Assembly (NCBI RefSeq): GCF_003597395.2
Contig: NC_133774.1
Coordinates: 39,202,986-39,266,985 of the forward strand
DNA from: Chelonoidis abingdonii
Taxonomy: Eukaryota; Chordata; Testudines; Testudinidae
DNA: 64,000 bases
Reading direction: 5' to 3'
Under the pieces are notes generated by a model. It searched no databases, was not told where the DNA came from, and saw nothing but the letters and a program-made list of their open reading frames with translations. The translations under genes and the position numbers were made by a program. This document shows, in pieces, positions 1 to 11,871 of this stretch (its first letter is position 1; the number at the start of each line of letters is the position of its first letter).

Positions 1-725
1 AAGCAATGCACATTGGAAAAAAATATCCCAACCATACACACAAAATTACGGGTTGCAATCAAGATAGATCTTGGCGTTATCATGAATAGTGCTGTGAAAA
101 CTTCAGCTCAATACATGGCAGCAGTCAAAAAGGCTAACAGAATGTTAGGAACTATTAAGGAAAGGGATAGAAAATAAATCAGAAAATATCATACTGCCAC
201 CATATAAATCCATGATGTGCCCACACCTTAATACTGTGTCTAGTTCTAGTCTCCCCATCTCAAAAAGGATATAATGGAACTGGAAAAGGTTCAGGGAAGG
301 GCAAAAAAATGACCAAGGTTATGGAATTGCTTCCATATAAGGAGAGACTAAACAGATTAAGGCTGTTCAGTTTAGAAAAGAGATAAGGGCATCACAGAAT
401 AATGGGGGGATAGGAGAGAGGTTTATAGAATCATGAATGATATGGAAAAAGTGAAGACAGACATGAATTTACCCTTTTGCACAATACAAAAACCAAGCAT
501 CAGCTGCTGAAATTAATAAGCAGCAGGTTTAATACAAACAAGAGTAAATATTTTTTCACACAACACAAAATTAATCTGTAGAACTTGTTGCTAGGGGATG
601 ATGTGAGGGCCAAAAGTAACTCAATTCAAAAAATAACTAGATAAAGTCATGGAGGATAGATCCATCAATAGCTACTAGCCAAGATGGTTAAGGATGTAAC
701 TCTATGCTCAGGACAACCAAAAACC
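1..725 (+). mobile_element. CR1 LINE, 3' fragment (end of reverse transcriptase ORF plus 3' tail)
   Basis: The plus strand reads as the degraded C-terminal part of a CR1 ORF2: a stretch like KDLGVI, then a stretch resembling AAVKKANRMLG, then one like LYKSMMCPHLNTV. These are broken by frameshifts and stops. Downstream come the usual CR1 tail phrases on small-animal-genome copies (text around 560-720, ending with 'ctgactgccagaagccagaag'). The element is cut by the window edge, so its 5' part is not visible. CR1 is a non-LTR retrotransposon that copies by target-primed reverse transcription and is usually 5'-truncated. This copy cannot be active. Confidence 0.8.
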
Positions 726-729
726 CCTG

Positions 730-2454
730 ACTGCCAGAAGCCAGAAGGGTTACACGGGGTAGATCTCTCCAAAATTGCCCAATTCTGTACAGTCCCCCTG
801 AAATGTTGGTATTGTCCACTTTTGGAGCAGGATAAGGGCTAGATGGGCCATTGGTTTGACCAGTGTGGCAGTTCTTATGTTCTTAATCTCCAGTGTGTTG
901 CTAAAATGGTAGCTCTCACATAGACAAAGTACCAAGTATACCTAACAAATTGTGGCACCTGTGTACCCACAAGAGCTGGTGCACTGAGAACAATGCTAGC
1001 ACTTGAAGTCTGAGGTAACCAGTATGAAAAATGTGTATCTTTGCAGCACTGGTGAACTCATAAATCAGTTAACAGAAGTCCCAAGAAAAGAACAAACTGT
1101 GCTCAGCACCAAAATTATTCAAGGTCAGGGCACTAAGGTGGAAGCCACAAAACTCTTCAATGCAGTAAAACACCCTATGCCTCAGCTTCAACTGTTTACA
1201 ACAGTAGAGGATGTTATTGGAAGGATGAGCTACAATATGAAAGTGCACCTGATGAGCATGGCTGATCTCTAGAAGAGCTAGATAGATGGCCAATGAAGTC
1301 CACTCTCCTGGAGGGAGCTAATTTGCTAATCATATTCAATGGATTGTTCAGGAGGCAGCATTTATATTGAGGAGTATGGTGGCCAGTAGAGGACCCACCT
1401 CATCCAGGAAGGTTTTCAAGGGTCAAAAGTCTTAAGAACAGCCAACAAAATTCTGCCACTAAGGAATCAAGTACCAGAAGTCAGAATCCTGTTTAGGGGT
1501 GACTTTAAAATGATTAATGCCAGTATAAACTTGAAAAGATCTCTTTTTCCCCTTTTCTACAACTAAGATTCCAAGTCCACATGGAAAAAATATTTTTTAA
1601 CATATCTAGTGACTGAAGAAACAAATAATTCAATTGTATGACATCTCCTAGGATTTAACTGTTAAACTTCAAAAGAAAAGAGAATAAAAATAAGTGATAA
1701 GGACTAATCTATACATTATCCATGTAATCATCCATCTTAGATTCAAGAACACAGACTAAATCAATTTTTATAATAAGACACAGACTCATTGCATCCAATT
1801 TGCTCTTCCTTTAAAAATAAAAGGGCTTCTGTTCATGCCACTAAACAAAAAATATACTTCAGATTAAAACGCCAGTTCTGTAGGGGACATAAGTATGACA
1901 AGCCACATAGATAATTCACATTGACAATCCAATTGGATTATGCACATACTAAAAGTTGGGGACATGTTTAAGTTCCTTGCTGAATCTCTGCCTATATTCC
2001 CATTAACTGTGGGAACTGGTGACAAAGTGCCAAAGTATCTCACATATACAAAATATTAGATCTGGCCAGGGAATTAATTCATTTATTTTATTTTCCCATG
2101 TATATTACAAATGTTCCTGCAACCTTCAAGCCTATACACCACATTTAACAATAAAACAAACTATGTTGTGGTAATTGCATACAAGTAGTAATTGCTGGAG
2201 ATTGAAGTGAATGAGCCACCGCTGCTATACAGAGATCCAAGCACACAGAGTCAGTTACAGGATCAGAGCTTTGAACCTTAGAATCTCTTGAAAAGCTATC
2301 ACTGCAAAGGACATGCTCGTTCTGGCAGATTTAAACTGCATTAAACATATTACCAAACAGTGTTCTCGCATGTTAAAATGAATGATGATTTTTTTTTTTA
2401 AGGCGGATAATACAACATTTAAGGTGGCAAAAAAAAATATGGGCGGTAAGGTGA
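730..2454. other. No recognisable gene; AT-rich stretch with one 89-codon open frame
   Basis: A plus-strand open frame at 1003-1272 gives an 89-residue peptide of ordinary composition. It has no motif I recognise and no signal peptide or membrane segment, and it overlaps a minus-strand open frame of similar length. Nothing around it looks like splice sites or a promoter. I treat it as a chance frame or an unrecognised repeat fragment. The rest (1300-2454) is AT-rich with only short poly-A and poly-T tracts. Confidence 0.4.
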
Positions 2455-4450
2455 TTTCATAATCATAGAACCATAGAAATGTTGGACCAGAAGGGACCTC
2501 AGTAGGTCAGCTAGTCCTGTTCCCTGTACTGAGGCAGGAGTAAGTATTAATCCCTGACAGGTTTTTGTCTAGCCTGTTCTTAAAAATCTCCAATGACAGA
2601 GAGATTCCACAGCCTCCCAAGGTAATTTGTGCCGATATTTAAATACCATGACAGCTAAGAAGTTTTTCCTAATGTCTAACCTAAATCTTCCTTGCTGCAC
2701 TTTAAGCCCATTACTTCTTGGCCTGTCCTCAGGGGATAAAGGGAAGAGTTTATCACCCTCCTCTTTATAACAAGCTTTTCCGTACTTGAAGACCCTCTCA
2801 GTCGTCTCTTCTCCAGACTAGAAAAAAACAAGTTTTTCAATCTTTCTTCTTAGGTAGTGTTTTCTAGAACTTTAATAATTTTTGTTGCTCTCCTCTGGAC
2901 TTTCTCCAATTTGTCCACATCTTTCCCAAATTGTGGCGCCCAGAACTGGGCCTAGTACTCTTGTTGAGGCCTTATGAGTACAGTGGAAGAATTTCATCTT
3001 GTGTCTTGCCTACAATACTCCTGCTAAATATATCTCAGAATGAAGTTCACTTTTTGTGCAACAGTATTACATTGTTGACTCACTTAGTTTGTGATCCACT
3101 ATAACCCCCAGATCCTTTTCTGCAGTACTCCTTCCTAGGCAGTCATTTTTCATTTTGTATTTGTGCCACTGATTATTCCTTCCTAAGTGTAGTACTTTGC
3201 ATTTGTCTTTATTGAATTTCATCCCATTAATTTCAGACCATTTCTCCAGATTGTCAAATTCATTTTGAATCCTAATCCTGTACTCCAAAGCACTTGAAAC
3301 CCCTCCCAGCTTGGTATCATTCCTAAACTTTATAAGTGAACTCTCTATGCCATTATCCAAATAGTTTATAAAGATATTGAATAGAACTGGACCCAGGACA
3401 GATCTTTGTGGAACTCACTCACTATTCCCTTCCCCACTGGACGGTGGGAGTACCCTGCAGCTCCCCACTGCCTGGACGGTGGGGGGATCCAGTTGGGCAC
3501 CCATCTTCTAGTAGGTTCATTTAGATTATATTTCCCTAGTTTGTTTATGAGAAGATCATGTGAGAGAGTATCAAAAGCCTTACTAAAAATGAGATATATC
3601 ATATCTGCTCTTCAGACATACCCATAAGTCTTGTTACCCTGTCAAAGAAGAATATTAGGTTGGCTTGACATGATTTGTTCTTAACAAATACATGTTGACT
3701 GTTACTTGCCTCATTATTATTTTCTAGGTGCTTTCAAATTGATTGATTATTTACTCCATTATCTTTCCGAGTACCAAAGTTAATCTGACTGGTCTATAGT
3801 TCCCTGGGTTGTCCTCATTTCCCTCTTTATAGATAGGTACTATATTTGCCCTTTTCCAATGCTCTGAGATCTCTCCAATCCTCTACAAATTATCAAAGAT
3901 AATTGCTAATGGCTCAGAGATCTCTTCAGTCTGTTCCTTAACTATTTCAGAATGTATTTCATCAGGCCCTGTCAACTTGAAGACTTAGCTAAATAATTCT
4001 TAACTTGATCTGTCCCTACATTAGCCTCAGATCCTATATTAGTAATCTAATCAGTGCCAATCTTTTGGGTGAAAATTGAAGCAAAAGAGGCATTTAACAC
4101 TTCAGCCATTACTGCACTTTCTGTTATTGTCTTTCCCTCCTCACTGAGTAATGAGTCTATCCTGTCCTTGGTCTTCCTCTTGCTTCTAATGTATTTATAA
4201 AATGTTTTATGGTTACCCTTATATCCCTAGCTAGTTTAATCTCATTTTGTGCTTTCGCCTTTCTAATTCTGTCCCTATGTGCTTGTGCTGGGTTTTCTTT
4301 TTTAAATATTCATGCTTTGTATTTTGATCTAGTTCCTACTTTCATCTTAACCCAATTGAGGCTACTGGAGGACACATAGTCTGTTACTTCCCAGTGTATT
4401 GAAAAGTTGCTCTAGACCATTTAACATCCTTTTAAGGAGAATAAAAGATC
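2455..4450 (-). mobile_element. CR1 LINE, 3' two-thirds of ORF2 (minus strand)
   Basis: The left edge carries the standard reversed CR1 3' end ('aatcatagaaccatagaaatgttgg'-like text from 2458). Reading leftward on the minus strand, the fragments at 3366-3602 (FSKAFDTLSHDLLINKLGKY) and 3067-3360 (KFNKDKCKVLHLGRNN, then AEKDLGVIVDHKL) follow the order of CR1 reverse transcriptase: motif A region, thumb, then C-terminus. The catalytic Asp of motif A is still present (F-S-K-A-F-D). Stops and frameshifts break the frame, and a short GC-rich interruption lies near 3410-3510. The 5' UTR, ORF1 and most of the endonuclease are absent, as expected for a 5'-truncated insertion. Confidence 0.85.
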
Positions 4451-4940
4451 TTATTTATGTCTTGATTTAAACAAATTTCCCCAATGAGGATCCACAGGAG
4501 GAAAAATGAGATATTGTGAGGGACAGAAAGCCACCGTAGTATGCGGAAGCCTATCGTTTGTTTTGCTTATATTTCAGTTTATTTAAGCCTCTTCTAATTT
4601 ACCATGTAGAGAATCAGAGCAGCAGGTAAATCCTTGATAATTAAGTGACACACAAATGCCCATAACATTCCAATAAATTTTGCTTTTACTATGATGTGCC
4701 ACACAATACCATTCTTCCTCTTACCTCTTTTTTCCAGCACCTTCTTAAATGCCATAATGTTTTCATACAATCTAGAATCTATAAAGTTTCTGGAATAGTC
4801 TCTGATTTTTTAAAAATAGAACATGAATGGACAAATGAATTTAAACCATAAACTGAAATGTCATAATCCTGAATTATTGATAGGAAATTCTACAGTTTTT
4901 TTCACCACCACTTCCAGCAGAGGCATAGGCTTTGAAGATT
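4451..4940. other. AT-rich spacer, nothing recognised
   Basis: No open frame of note, RNA gene or clear repeat was seen between the CR1 and the following MITE. Confidence 0.4.
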
Positions 4941-5225
4941 CAGGGTATGTCTACACTACCTGCTGGATCGGCGGGCAGCGATCAATCAAGCGGGGGTCGA
5001 CTAGACACGATAAATCAATCCCTGAGCACTCTCCTGTTAACTCCTGTACTCCATCGCCGCGAGAGGCGCAGGCAGAGTCGACAGGGGAGCAACAGCAGTC
5101 GACTCATCACAGCAAAGACACCACATTAAGTCTATCTAAGTACATCGACTTCAGCTATGTTATTCACGTAGCTCAAGTTGCATAACTTAGATCAATCCCC
5201 TCCCCCCACAGTGTAGCCCAGGCCT
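4941..5225. mobile_element. hAT-like MITE (about 285 bp)
   Basis: The left end reads 'cagggtatgtctacact' and the right end reads 'agtgtagcccaggcct', so the ends are imperfect inverted repeats sharing the ctacact core. The interior is richer in G+C and in CpG-derived TG/CA than its surroundings and encodes nothing plausible; the 120- and 65-codon frames here are read-through of the repeat. This matches a MITE family I have seen often in turtle genomes. I could not settle an exact 8-bp target duplication, so the superfamily is inferred from the end sequence. Confidence 0.65.
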
Positions 5226-5804
5226 CAAGTGTCAAATGTTCTTATGGATTACATGCATAGAATTAGAAACAAAACAACACAAATAACACCCTCTCACTAC
5301 TGCTTCTAAAATGATGCTAATAGATGTATTTAATAGCACATATTTTCACTTTAAATATATTTTCAATATATTTATTTTTTTGTGGATGAGAAAGATCAGA
5401 TTTTGCAGGTAGGATCTCTAGCTCCAAAAGGTGATAGGACTCTATCAAAGTACAATACGTTTAATAAATGGCTTGCTGTTGTAGTACAACACCAAAAAAT
5501 GAAAGTCTATGAGTCTATGAACTTACCTGTAAGAATGCTAATTACACTCAAAAAGTACTCCAAAACTCTAAATCCATGACTAAGCACTAAATCAGGCAAT
5601 AGGTATATTTCCTTGCTTGATGAATTTCTCCATTCGCTATAGGAACTACCAAGAGAAAACTACTTCAAATCCTTTTAATGTTAAAATATGTTAACTAAAA
5701 ATATGTTAACTAAAATATTAGTGATTACAATATTGTAATAACACAAGGATGAGTATTGTTTTGTTTTGATTACTGTCATGAAAACATTTAAAAATATCAA
5801 TACA

Positions 5805-5982
5805 AATCAGGACGCAAGTCCACCCACCTCCCGCATTTCAGAGCCTAAGCTCCAGCCTGAGCTGCAACTTCAAAGTATTGTCTAGACAGCAATTTTAGAG
5901 CACTAGAAAAGTACAGCTAGCCAGAATCTGTGGACCCCGCTAAAAGGCTCACTCTGAAATGCTGTGTAGACATACTCTTTGA
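5805..5982. mobile_element. Half of a palindromic hAT-like MITE
   Basis: The right edge 'gctgtgtagacatac' and internal phrases such as 'gagcctaagctccagcctgagct' match the right arm of a palindromic MITE family that ends in 'gtgtagacataccc'. Only one arm is clear; the left arm is missing or too decayed. Confidence 0.5.
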
Positions 5983-6764
5983 GGCTTGGAAAGAGCATTC
6001 CTTCCCTAACAGTTTTATTTCTTTATGTTTCAGATATTAACTGTTACCCATTTTTATGAATTACAAGCCAATGTGACTGTTTCATTTACACCACTTCCTG
6101 GTACATGTACCAGATTATTAATTTTTTATTCCTGTAACCATGTCATCTTGTGCTATAATCTTGTCAGATCCATAAATTAAGCAATCCCAAATTAGATCAC
6201 CTTGTGGATGGGAGATCTCCATACTTGCGATCTGAATTGAACATACTTGAGATCTGAATTGTATTCATCAGAAGGTATCAATACCACAAATCAGTGGGGT
6301 TCATCTTCTCTTCCCATGATATTGCCCTGTTGCACTGGTGCTATGGCCAACTAGCTAGAATCTCCTGAAGGAGGTGGCTGTTCCACCGTCCTGGTCCCCA
6401 GGGTCTCTATATGTAGTGTTTCTCTGTATTAGAGGGGATTATATTCCAAATTATAAACCAGAGATGCATCTGGCTTGGATTGGGGCAGATACAAATTCCA
6501 AATCAGAGGGTCCGCCACTGGAAACTACCTGCCAGGAATTACAAGGAATTCAACCTTGTGAACTAACAGCCAAAGGATTTCTGCCTCAATGCAGTTACTG
6601 AGGGGGAAACAGAAGAAAAGGAGGCAATTCAAGACAAACAGTCTAAACTACTTGGGGCTTGATAGATAGTAGTCAACAAATTTGAACCTAGAATATGAGG
6701 GAGTTTTGGGCAGTTGCATGTGTGACTTTTCTCACCGGTGAAAGACAGTCACTAATGACTAAAT

Positions 6765-7425
6765 CTAGTCAAAACTCAGGATTTCCAGTTGGTGGGAAAT
6801 GTTGACATTGATAAATTCCTTTTGGTTCTTATTCAGAATGAAGACAAATATTTTTGAAATTTCTTGTGAACTGCAAATTCTGAAAAAAATCAGTTTTGTA
6901 TGTTCTGTTTTTGGATTTTTTTATATAATTTTGTATTTCCAAGCTTAATTTAGAAATGTCAAATTTTCATTTTGGAATTTTTGAAACTTTGTTTGGAATT
7001 TTATTTTTACATTATTTCTTGACCTATCAGTGGTAGTAATATGACATAATATAACAGGTGTATCAAAATGTCCTACTGTTTCATTACAATATAAACTGGA
7101 GACACTTTAGTACTAATTGAAACATATTATCTTTTGTAGATGAAATAGAATTTGCCCTAATGATTGTAATAAAATAATTAAAAAGAATATTTCAACTATT
7201 ATATCATGTTATGAATGTCATAATGCACTACCACTACTGACATGCCATGAAATATAGAATAATAATATTTTAAACAACATTTTGAAATTCTAAAACAAAA
7301 AATTCAGAAGTTTTCAAAAATGAAAATATTTTTGTTTCAAAACATTCTTCTGCAGGAATTTTTGCCAAAATCAACATATTTTCTGAAATGTTTTGATTTT
7401 GACAAAAAGGGGAACTTTTGACTAG
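6765..7425. mobile_element. 661-bp palindromic MITE, probably TA-flanked
   Basis: The left edge reads 'ctagtcaaaa' and the right edge 'cttttgactag', which are perfect inverted ends. Arms remain complementary inward: 7024-7058 (tcagtggtagtaatatgaca...) pairs imperfectly with 7207-7241. The whole unit is therefore one long degraded inverted repeat with a short centre. 'ta' dinucleotides flank 'gtcaaaa...ttttgac', which fits a TA target site (Tc1/mariner-like) but does not prove it. The element is very AT-rich and has no coding capacity. Confidence 0.55.
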
Positions 7426-7429
7426 TCTA

Positions 7430-8379
7430 CTTTTGATTAGAGGATGGAACTATTTGGGACCAGGGGAATAGATGGAGATTTCACGGGGAGGAACTGAAAC
7501 AGATTCAGGAGGCATAGCTTTGTGCTGGTCCTTGTGTGACATTCTAGGCAAATCATATAATGAGTTAATAAACATGCTTACAAATAATTTGTATCTAACC
7601 ATAAACTTCACAGTCTAGACGCATGTGTAAGGGAGGTGTAATCTGACTAGTAAAAAAATCTATAAAATCATAATCTCTGTGTGATATCACCCCCTCTGCA
7701 TCACGACAGGAGGGACTCACTGCACCCCCGGCTCCATTTCAGGTCCTCTAGTTGGTGGAAATTTCGACAATACAATGTCATCAGAAATGAGTTGAGCTGG
7801 GTATAATTCAAAAGCCCTTTCCCCCACAAACACAAAACCAAACATGACAAACCTAGAACAATTATGTAGCTATGTATTTGAGAAAATGTTTAAAAATCAG
7901 TTTTATTATTATACTTTAGCACACATATGTCAAACAGGCAGCCTTCAAAGTTAAATTGTGTCCCTTAACTATCTGTACTGTGTTAGCATTTAATGATCAG
8001 AACCTGATTAAATTTGTAAATATTACAGGTTAAATGGAAGGGATGCTTCCAGTTGATTTGTAATTATCAGCAAAACAGAAGCAGTTCAGTGCTACTGGAT
8101 TATCAGCTTTGTTTAGTATGCCAAAAGAGATGTAATGAGGCACAGCTTAAGATATCTGCATCCAGTCAGAAATTACTAGAATCCATCCTTAAATGCTATG
8201 CATAATTAAAATCCCAAATTAATATATTACAAAATCCTTGTTTTTACTTTAGTCGTGATCATTTTTAGGCATCAATGGGGAGACAAAGAGGACTAACTAG
8301 TAGCGGAATCTTTGGAGAATATCGCCACCCCAGAGGACCTAGTTAAATGGTGGTGGTGGTGGCACCTTACATGCTATAA
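7430..8379. other. AT-rich stretch, nothing recognised
   Basis: No gene or clear repeat seen. A short (tgg)n run lies at about 8347-8362. Confidence 0.35.
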
Positions 8380-10645
8380 GAACAATAAAGGACTTGGCAG
8401 ATGAAATTTTAAGTCGAATAGCAAGTACTGTTAACGAATTTGTAAACTAAGGGTCATATCCTATGTCTGGAGAATGGCATATTTAAGAAAGGAAAAAATA
8501 TGATCCAGGGAATTACCAGTCCATTAATATGACCTCAATCGCATATAAGGTCTTAGAATAAACTTTGAAAGAGTGAGTAATTAAAGACAGAGGTAAACAG
8601 TAATTGGGACAAAATACAACTGGTTTTATAAAAGACAGATCATGCCAGACCAAATTGATCTCTTTCTTTGAGAAGATAACGGATTTTCTAGATAAAGGAA
8701 ATGCAACAGATCTAATTTACTTGGAGCAGATGGGAATTAATACAAGAATTGAAAGGCGGGTAATGAACTGGTTAAACGGGAGACTACAAGTCATGCTGTC
8801 AAGCTGGAGGGAGGTTACTAGAGGAATTCCTCAGGGATCAGTCTTGGAACCAATCTTATTTAACATTTTCATTAATAAACTTGGCACAAAAAGTGGGAGT
8901 GTGCTAACAAAATTTGCAGAAGACAAAGTTGTGAGGTAATGCCAATAGGGAAGAGGACCAGAATATCAAAAGATGATTTGGACAAACTTGAAAACTAGAG
9001 TAATAGAAACGGGATGAAATTTAATAATGCAAAATGCAAGGTCATGCTCTAAAGGACTAACAAGAAGAATTTTTGCTATAAGGTGGGGACATATCAGTTG
9101 GAAGTGACAAAAGGAGGAGAAAGATCAACCTGAATTGGTTGATCACAGGATGACTATGAGCCATCAATTTGTTGTGGCGGTAAGAAAGGATAATACAATT
9201 CTAGGATGCATCAGGTGAGATATTGCCAGTAGATATAGGGAAGAATTATTACCATTATACAAGCACAGGTGAGACATCATCTGGAATACTGTGTGCAGTT
9301 CTGGTCTCCCATGTTTAAGTAAGATTAATTCAAATTGGAATAGGTGCAGAGAAGGGCTACTAGGATGATCAGAGGAATGGAAAACCTACCTTACAAAAGG
9401 AGATTTAGGGAGCTTGACTTGTTTAACCTAACCAAATAAAGGCTGAGGAGAGATGTGTTTGCTTTCTATAAATAGATCAGAAAGATAAATACCAGGGAGA
9501 TGTCAAGGACACGACCAGAATGTGGGTGATCAGGCCTTATGGTTGGGCCAGCATTGGTAGCCAGGCCTGAAGGTTAAAGTGGAATCAAGGATCAGGACCA
9601 CAGGACATGTGGGGTGTAGTTAAGAGCAGAACCAATGGTCAGAGTCATGAATCAGAACCCAAATTCCAGAGCCAGTGGGTGAGCTACAGATGTTGTCAGG
9701 AAGGAGAGCTGGGACCCAAACAAGGGGTGTCCAGGACAGAGAAGTAAAGGGGCTAACATGGAAACAAGAGCAGGTGGGATGGGAGCAGGTACAGGAAGCA
9801 GCAGCAATATGGAATACACTGAGCAGCCAGTAAGCTCTAGCTCTTCCTGGATCAACTGATAGCTAGCTGCACCCTTCTACCACCAGGAAGTTCAATCAAT
9901 CAGGTAGCCCCTGCTAGTATCAGCTGTGTCCAGTGTGATGCTAGAAGGCTGACCTTGCTGCAGTTGTTTCCCTAAAAGGAGAGAGACAAATTATTTAAAA
10001 TTAAGGGCCAATGTTGGCACAAAAACAAATGGACATAAAATGGCCATCAATAAGTTTAGGCTTGAAATTAGACAAAGACTTCTAGCCATCAAAGGAGTGA
10101 AATTTTGGAACAGCCTTCCAAGGGGAGCAGTGGGGCAAAAAACCTAACTTGTTTCAAAACAGAGCTTGATAAGTTTATGGAGGGGATGGACTGATGAGAT
10201 TGCCTACAATGGTGTATGGTCCATTCAAGACTGCTATTAGCAAGTATCTCCAACAGCTGTATATGAAACACTAAAAGGCGAGGGGTCTGAGTTACTACAG
10301 ATAATTCTTTCCTGAATGTCTGGCTGGTGAGTCTTACCCACATGCTCAGGGTCTAACTTGTCACCATATTTTGGGTCGGAAGGAATTTTCTCTCAGGTGA
10401 TATTGGCAGAGACCCTGGGGTTTTTCATCTTTTTCTGTAGTGTTGGTTACTTGCTGGTTTAAAAATAGTGTAAATGGTGGATTCTCTGTAACTTGAAATC
10501 TTTAAATCATGATTTGAGGACTTCAGTAACTCAGCCAGAGGTTATGGGCCTATTACAGGATGGGTGGGTGAAGTTCTATAGCCTAAGATGTGCAGGATGT
10601 CAGATTAGACGATCAATGTGGTCCGTTCTGGCCTTTACATCTGTA
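8380..10645 (+). mobile_element. CR1-type LINE with internal deletion and a later insertion
   Basis: A 111-codon frame at 8604-8939 carries recognisable reverse transcriptase blocks: GFIKDRSCQTKLISFF, then GIPQGSVLEPILFNIFIN (RT motif B), then KFAEDKVV. The last is the FADD box with its second Asp position altered (A-E-D). Between DLIYL and the next block, the motif A segment (normally F-S-K-A-F-D) is deleted, so the enzyme lacks catalytic aspartate. Downstream the degraded C-terminus continues to about 9500. After an unrelated insertion it resumes near 9969 and runs to the 3' end ('gatcaatgtggtccgttctgg' near 10610-10630). A fossil copy. Confidence 0.8.
9503..9968. mobile_element. Unclassified insertion inside the CR1
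   Basis: CR1-like text breaks off near 'ataccagggag' and resumes near 'gagagacaaattatttaaa'. Between them lie about 465 bp rich in repeated 'ggatcagga/ggtcagag'-like phrases, unlike the LINE. I could not find a clean target duplication or terminal repeat, so the class is unknown. Confidence 0.45.
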
Positions 10646-11486
10646 AGACGTGCACTCACAAACTGAAATTGGGAAGACCGTACAGGAAGTACATCAAGCA
10701 TCAGGACATAGTTGAAAATGCTGGGACAAGTGCCAGCTGTGAGTGAGACTCTCCTTATAGTAGTTCCTATGCCATGTGTTTTGAGAAGAATGCCTGTTTC
10801 TTCTGGCAGGCATCCATTAAGCAAAGTTTCGACATATGAGAAACTGTATGAAGCAGTCACTCTTAGCTAGAACATTGCATGGAAAGTAAAGTGCATTAAT
10901 GGACTCAAGAGATGCCCATGCACATGACATTGCATATCACATCGAGTAATATGCCAAGAATGTATATAATGTGTTGCATAAAAAGGGAAAAGCTACAGAA
11001 ACAAATACTGATTTTACTATTGCAAAATGTGCAACTTAGCTGGAGTTCATAAATTGCTTCACAGAAGCTCTAATGGATGGGAAAATGGTAGCAATGGTGA
11101 TGCAGTGGCTCAGTACAAAGAAATATGTGCTTTGAACGGGACTGATGAGGAAGAAATGCTTAGCAGAAAGGCCCTTAGAACACTTATTGAATATTGACTG
11201 TGGGATATGGTTAGCAATCCTATTCACAAAAATTAATCACAGCACATATCCTTAAAAGAAAGAAAAGATGTGGTGCTATCAAAAGTTGAAGAAAGCGCAG
11301 AGGTCAATAATAATATGAAGACACTGTTTGCAGATGCTAAATTTTTAGGAAAAAGCATTTTGTCCAGCCGTACAAGGGCATTTCAGGGATTCATAGCTGA
11401 TGCCAAACATGAAAAAATAAGTGTGTGTGACCTGTACTACTACTCGAAGGGATGCATTGCTGGTCACAGTGACTTCAGCACAAGCA

Positions 11487-11871
11487 CAGGGCTGCCCAGA
11501 GGATTCACGGGGCCTAGGGCAAAGTGGGGGAGCTGCAGCCTTTGTACTCACCCGGCAGTGGTCTGGGTCTTCAGTGGCATTTCGGCAACAGGGGGCCCTT
11601 CAGTCACTCCGTGTCTTCAGCAGCACTGAAGGGCCCCCGCTGCCAAAACACCACCAAAGACCCAAACTGCTGCTGGGCCAGGGCTCACAGTCATTTCAGT
11701 GGCGGGGGGTCCCTTCAGTCACTCCGTGTCTTCAGCAGCACTGAAGGGCCCCCCACCGCCGAAATGCCGGCCAAAGACACGGACAGCTGCCAGGCCAGGG
11801 CTTGCGGGGCCCCTGGGGGGCCCGCGGCAAATTACTTCACTTGCCTCCCCTCCCCACCCCGGGAAGCCCTG
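11487..11871. mobile_element. 385-bp hAT MITE inserted in the pseudogene
   Basis: The ends are imperfect inverted repeats: 'cagggctgccc' at the left, and 'gggaagccctg' at the right (reverse complement 'cagggcttccc'). A perfect 8-bp duplication, 'cacaagca', flanks them at 11479-11486 and 11872-11879, which is the target-site length of hAT transposases. The element is strongly GC-rich in an AT-rich setting. The long frames of 107-149 codons across it are read-through and not genes. The same end sequence recurs at 52009-52964. Confidence 0.88.
11596..11750. repeat. Tandem duplication inside the MITE (about 115-bp period)
   Basis: The segment 'cccttcagtcactccgtgtc' followed by 'ttcagcagcactgaaggg' occurs at 11596 and again at 11711, so one internal unit is duplicated in tandem. 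Each unit also contains its own short inverted repeat (cttcagt ... actgaag), which could fold as a hairpin. Confidence 0.85.

Noticed and set aside
1003..1272. 89-codon open frame as a possible small gene
   Set aside because: No recognised motif, no initiation or splice context, and an equally long frame on the opposite strand.
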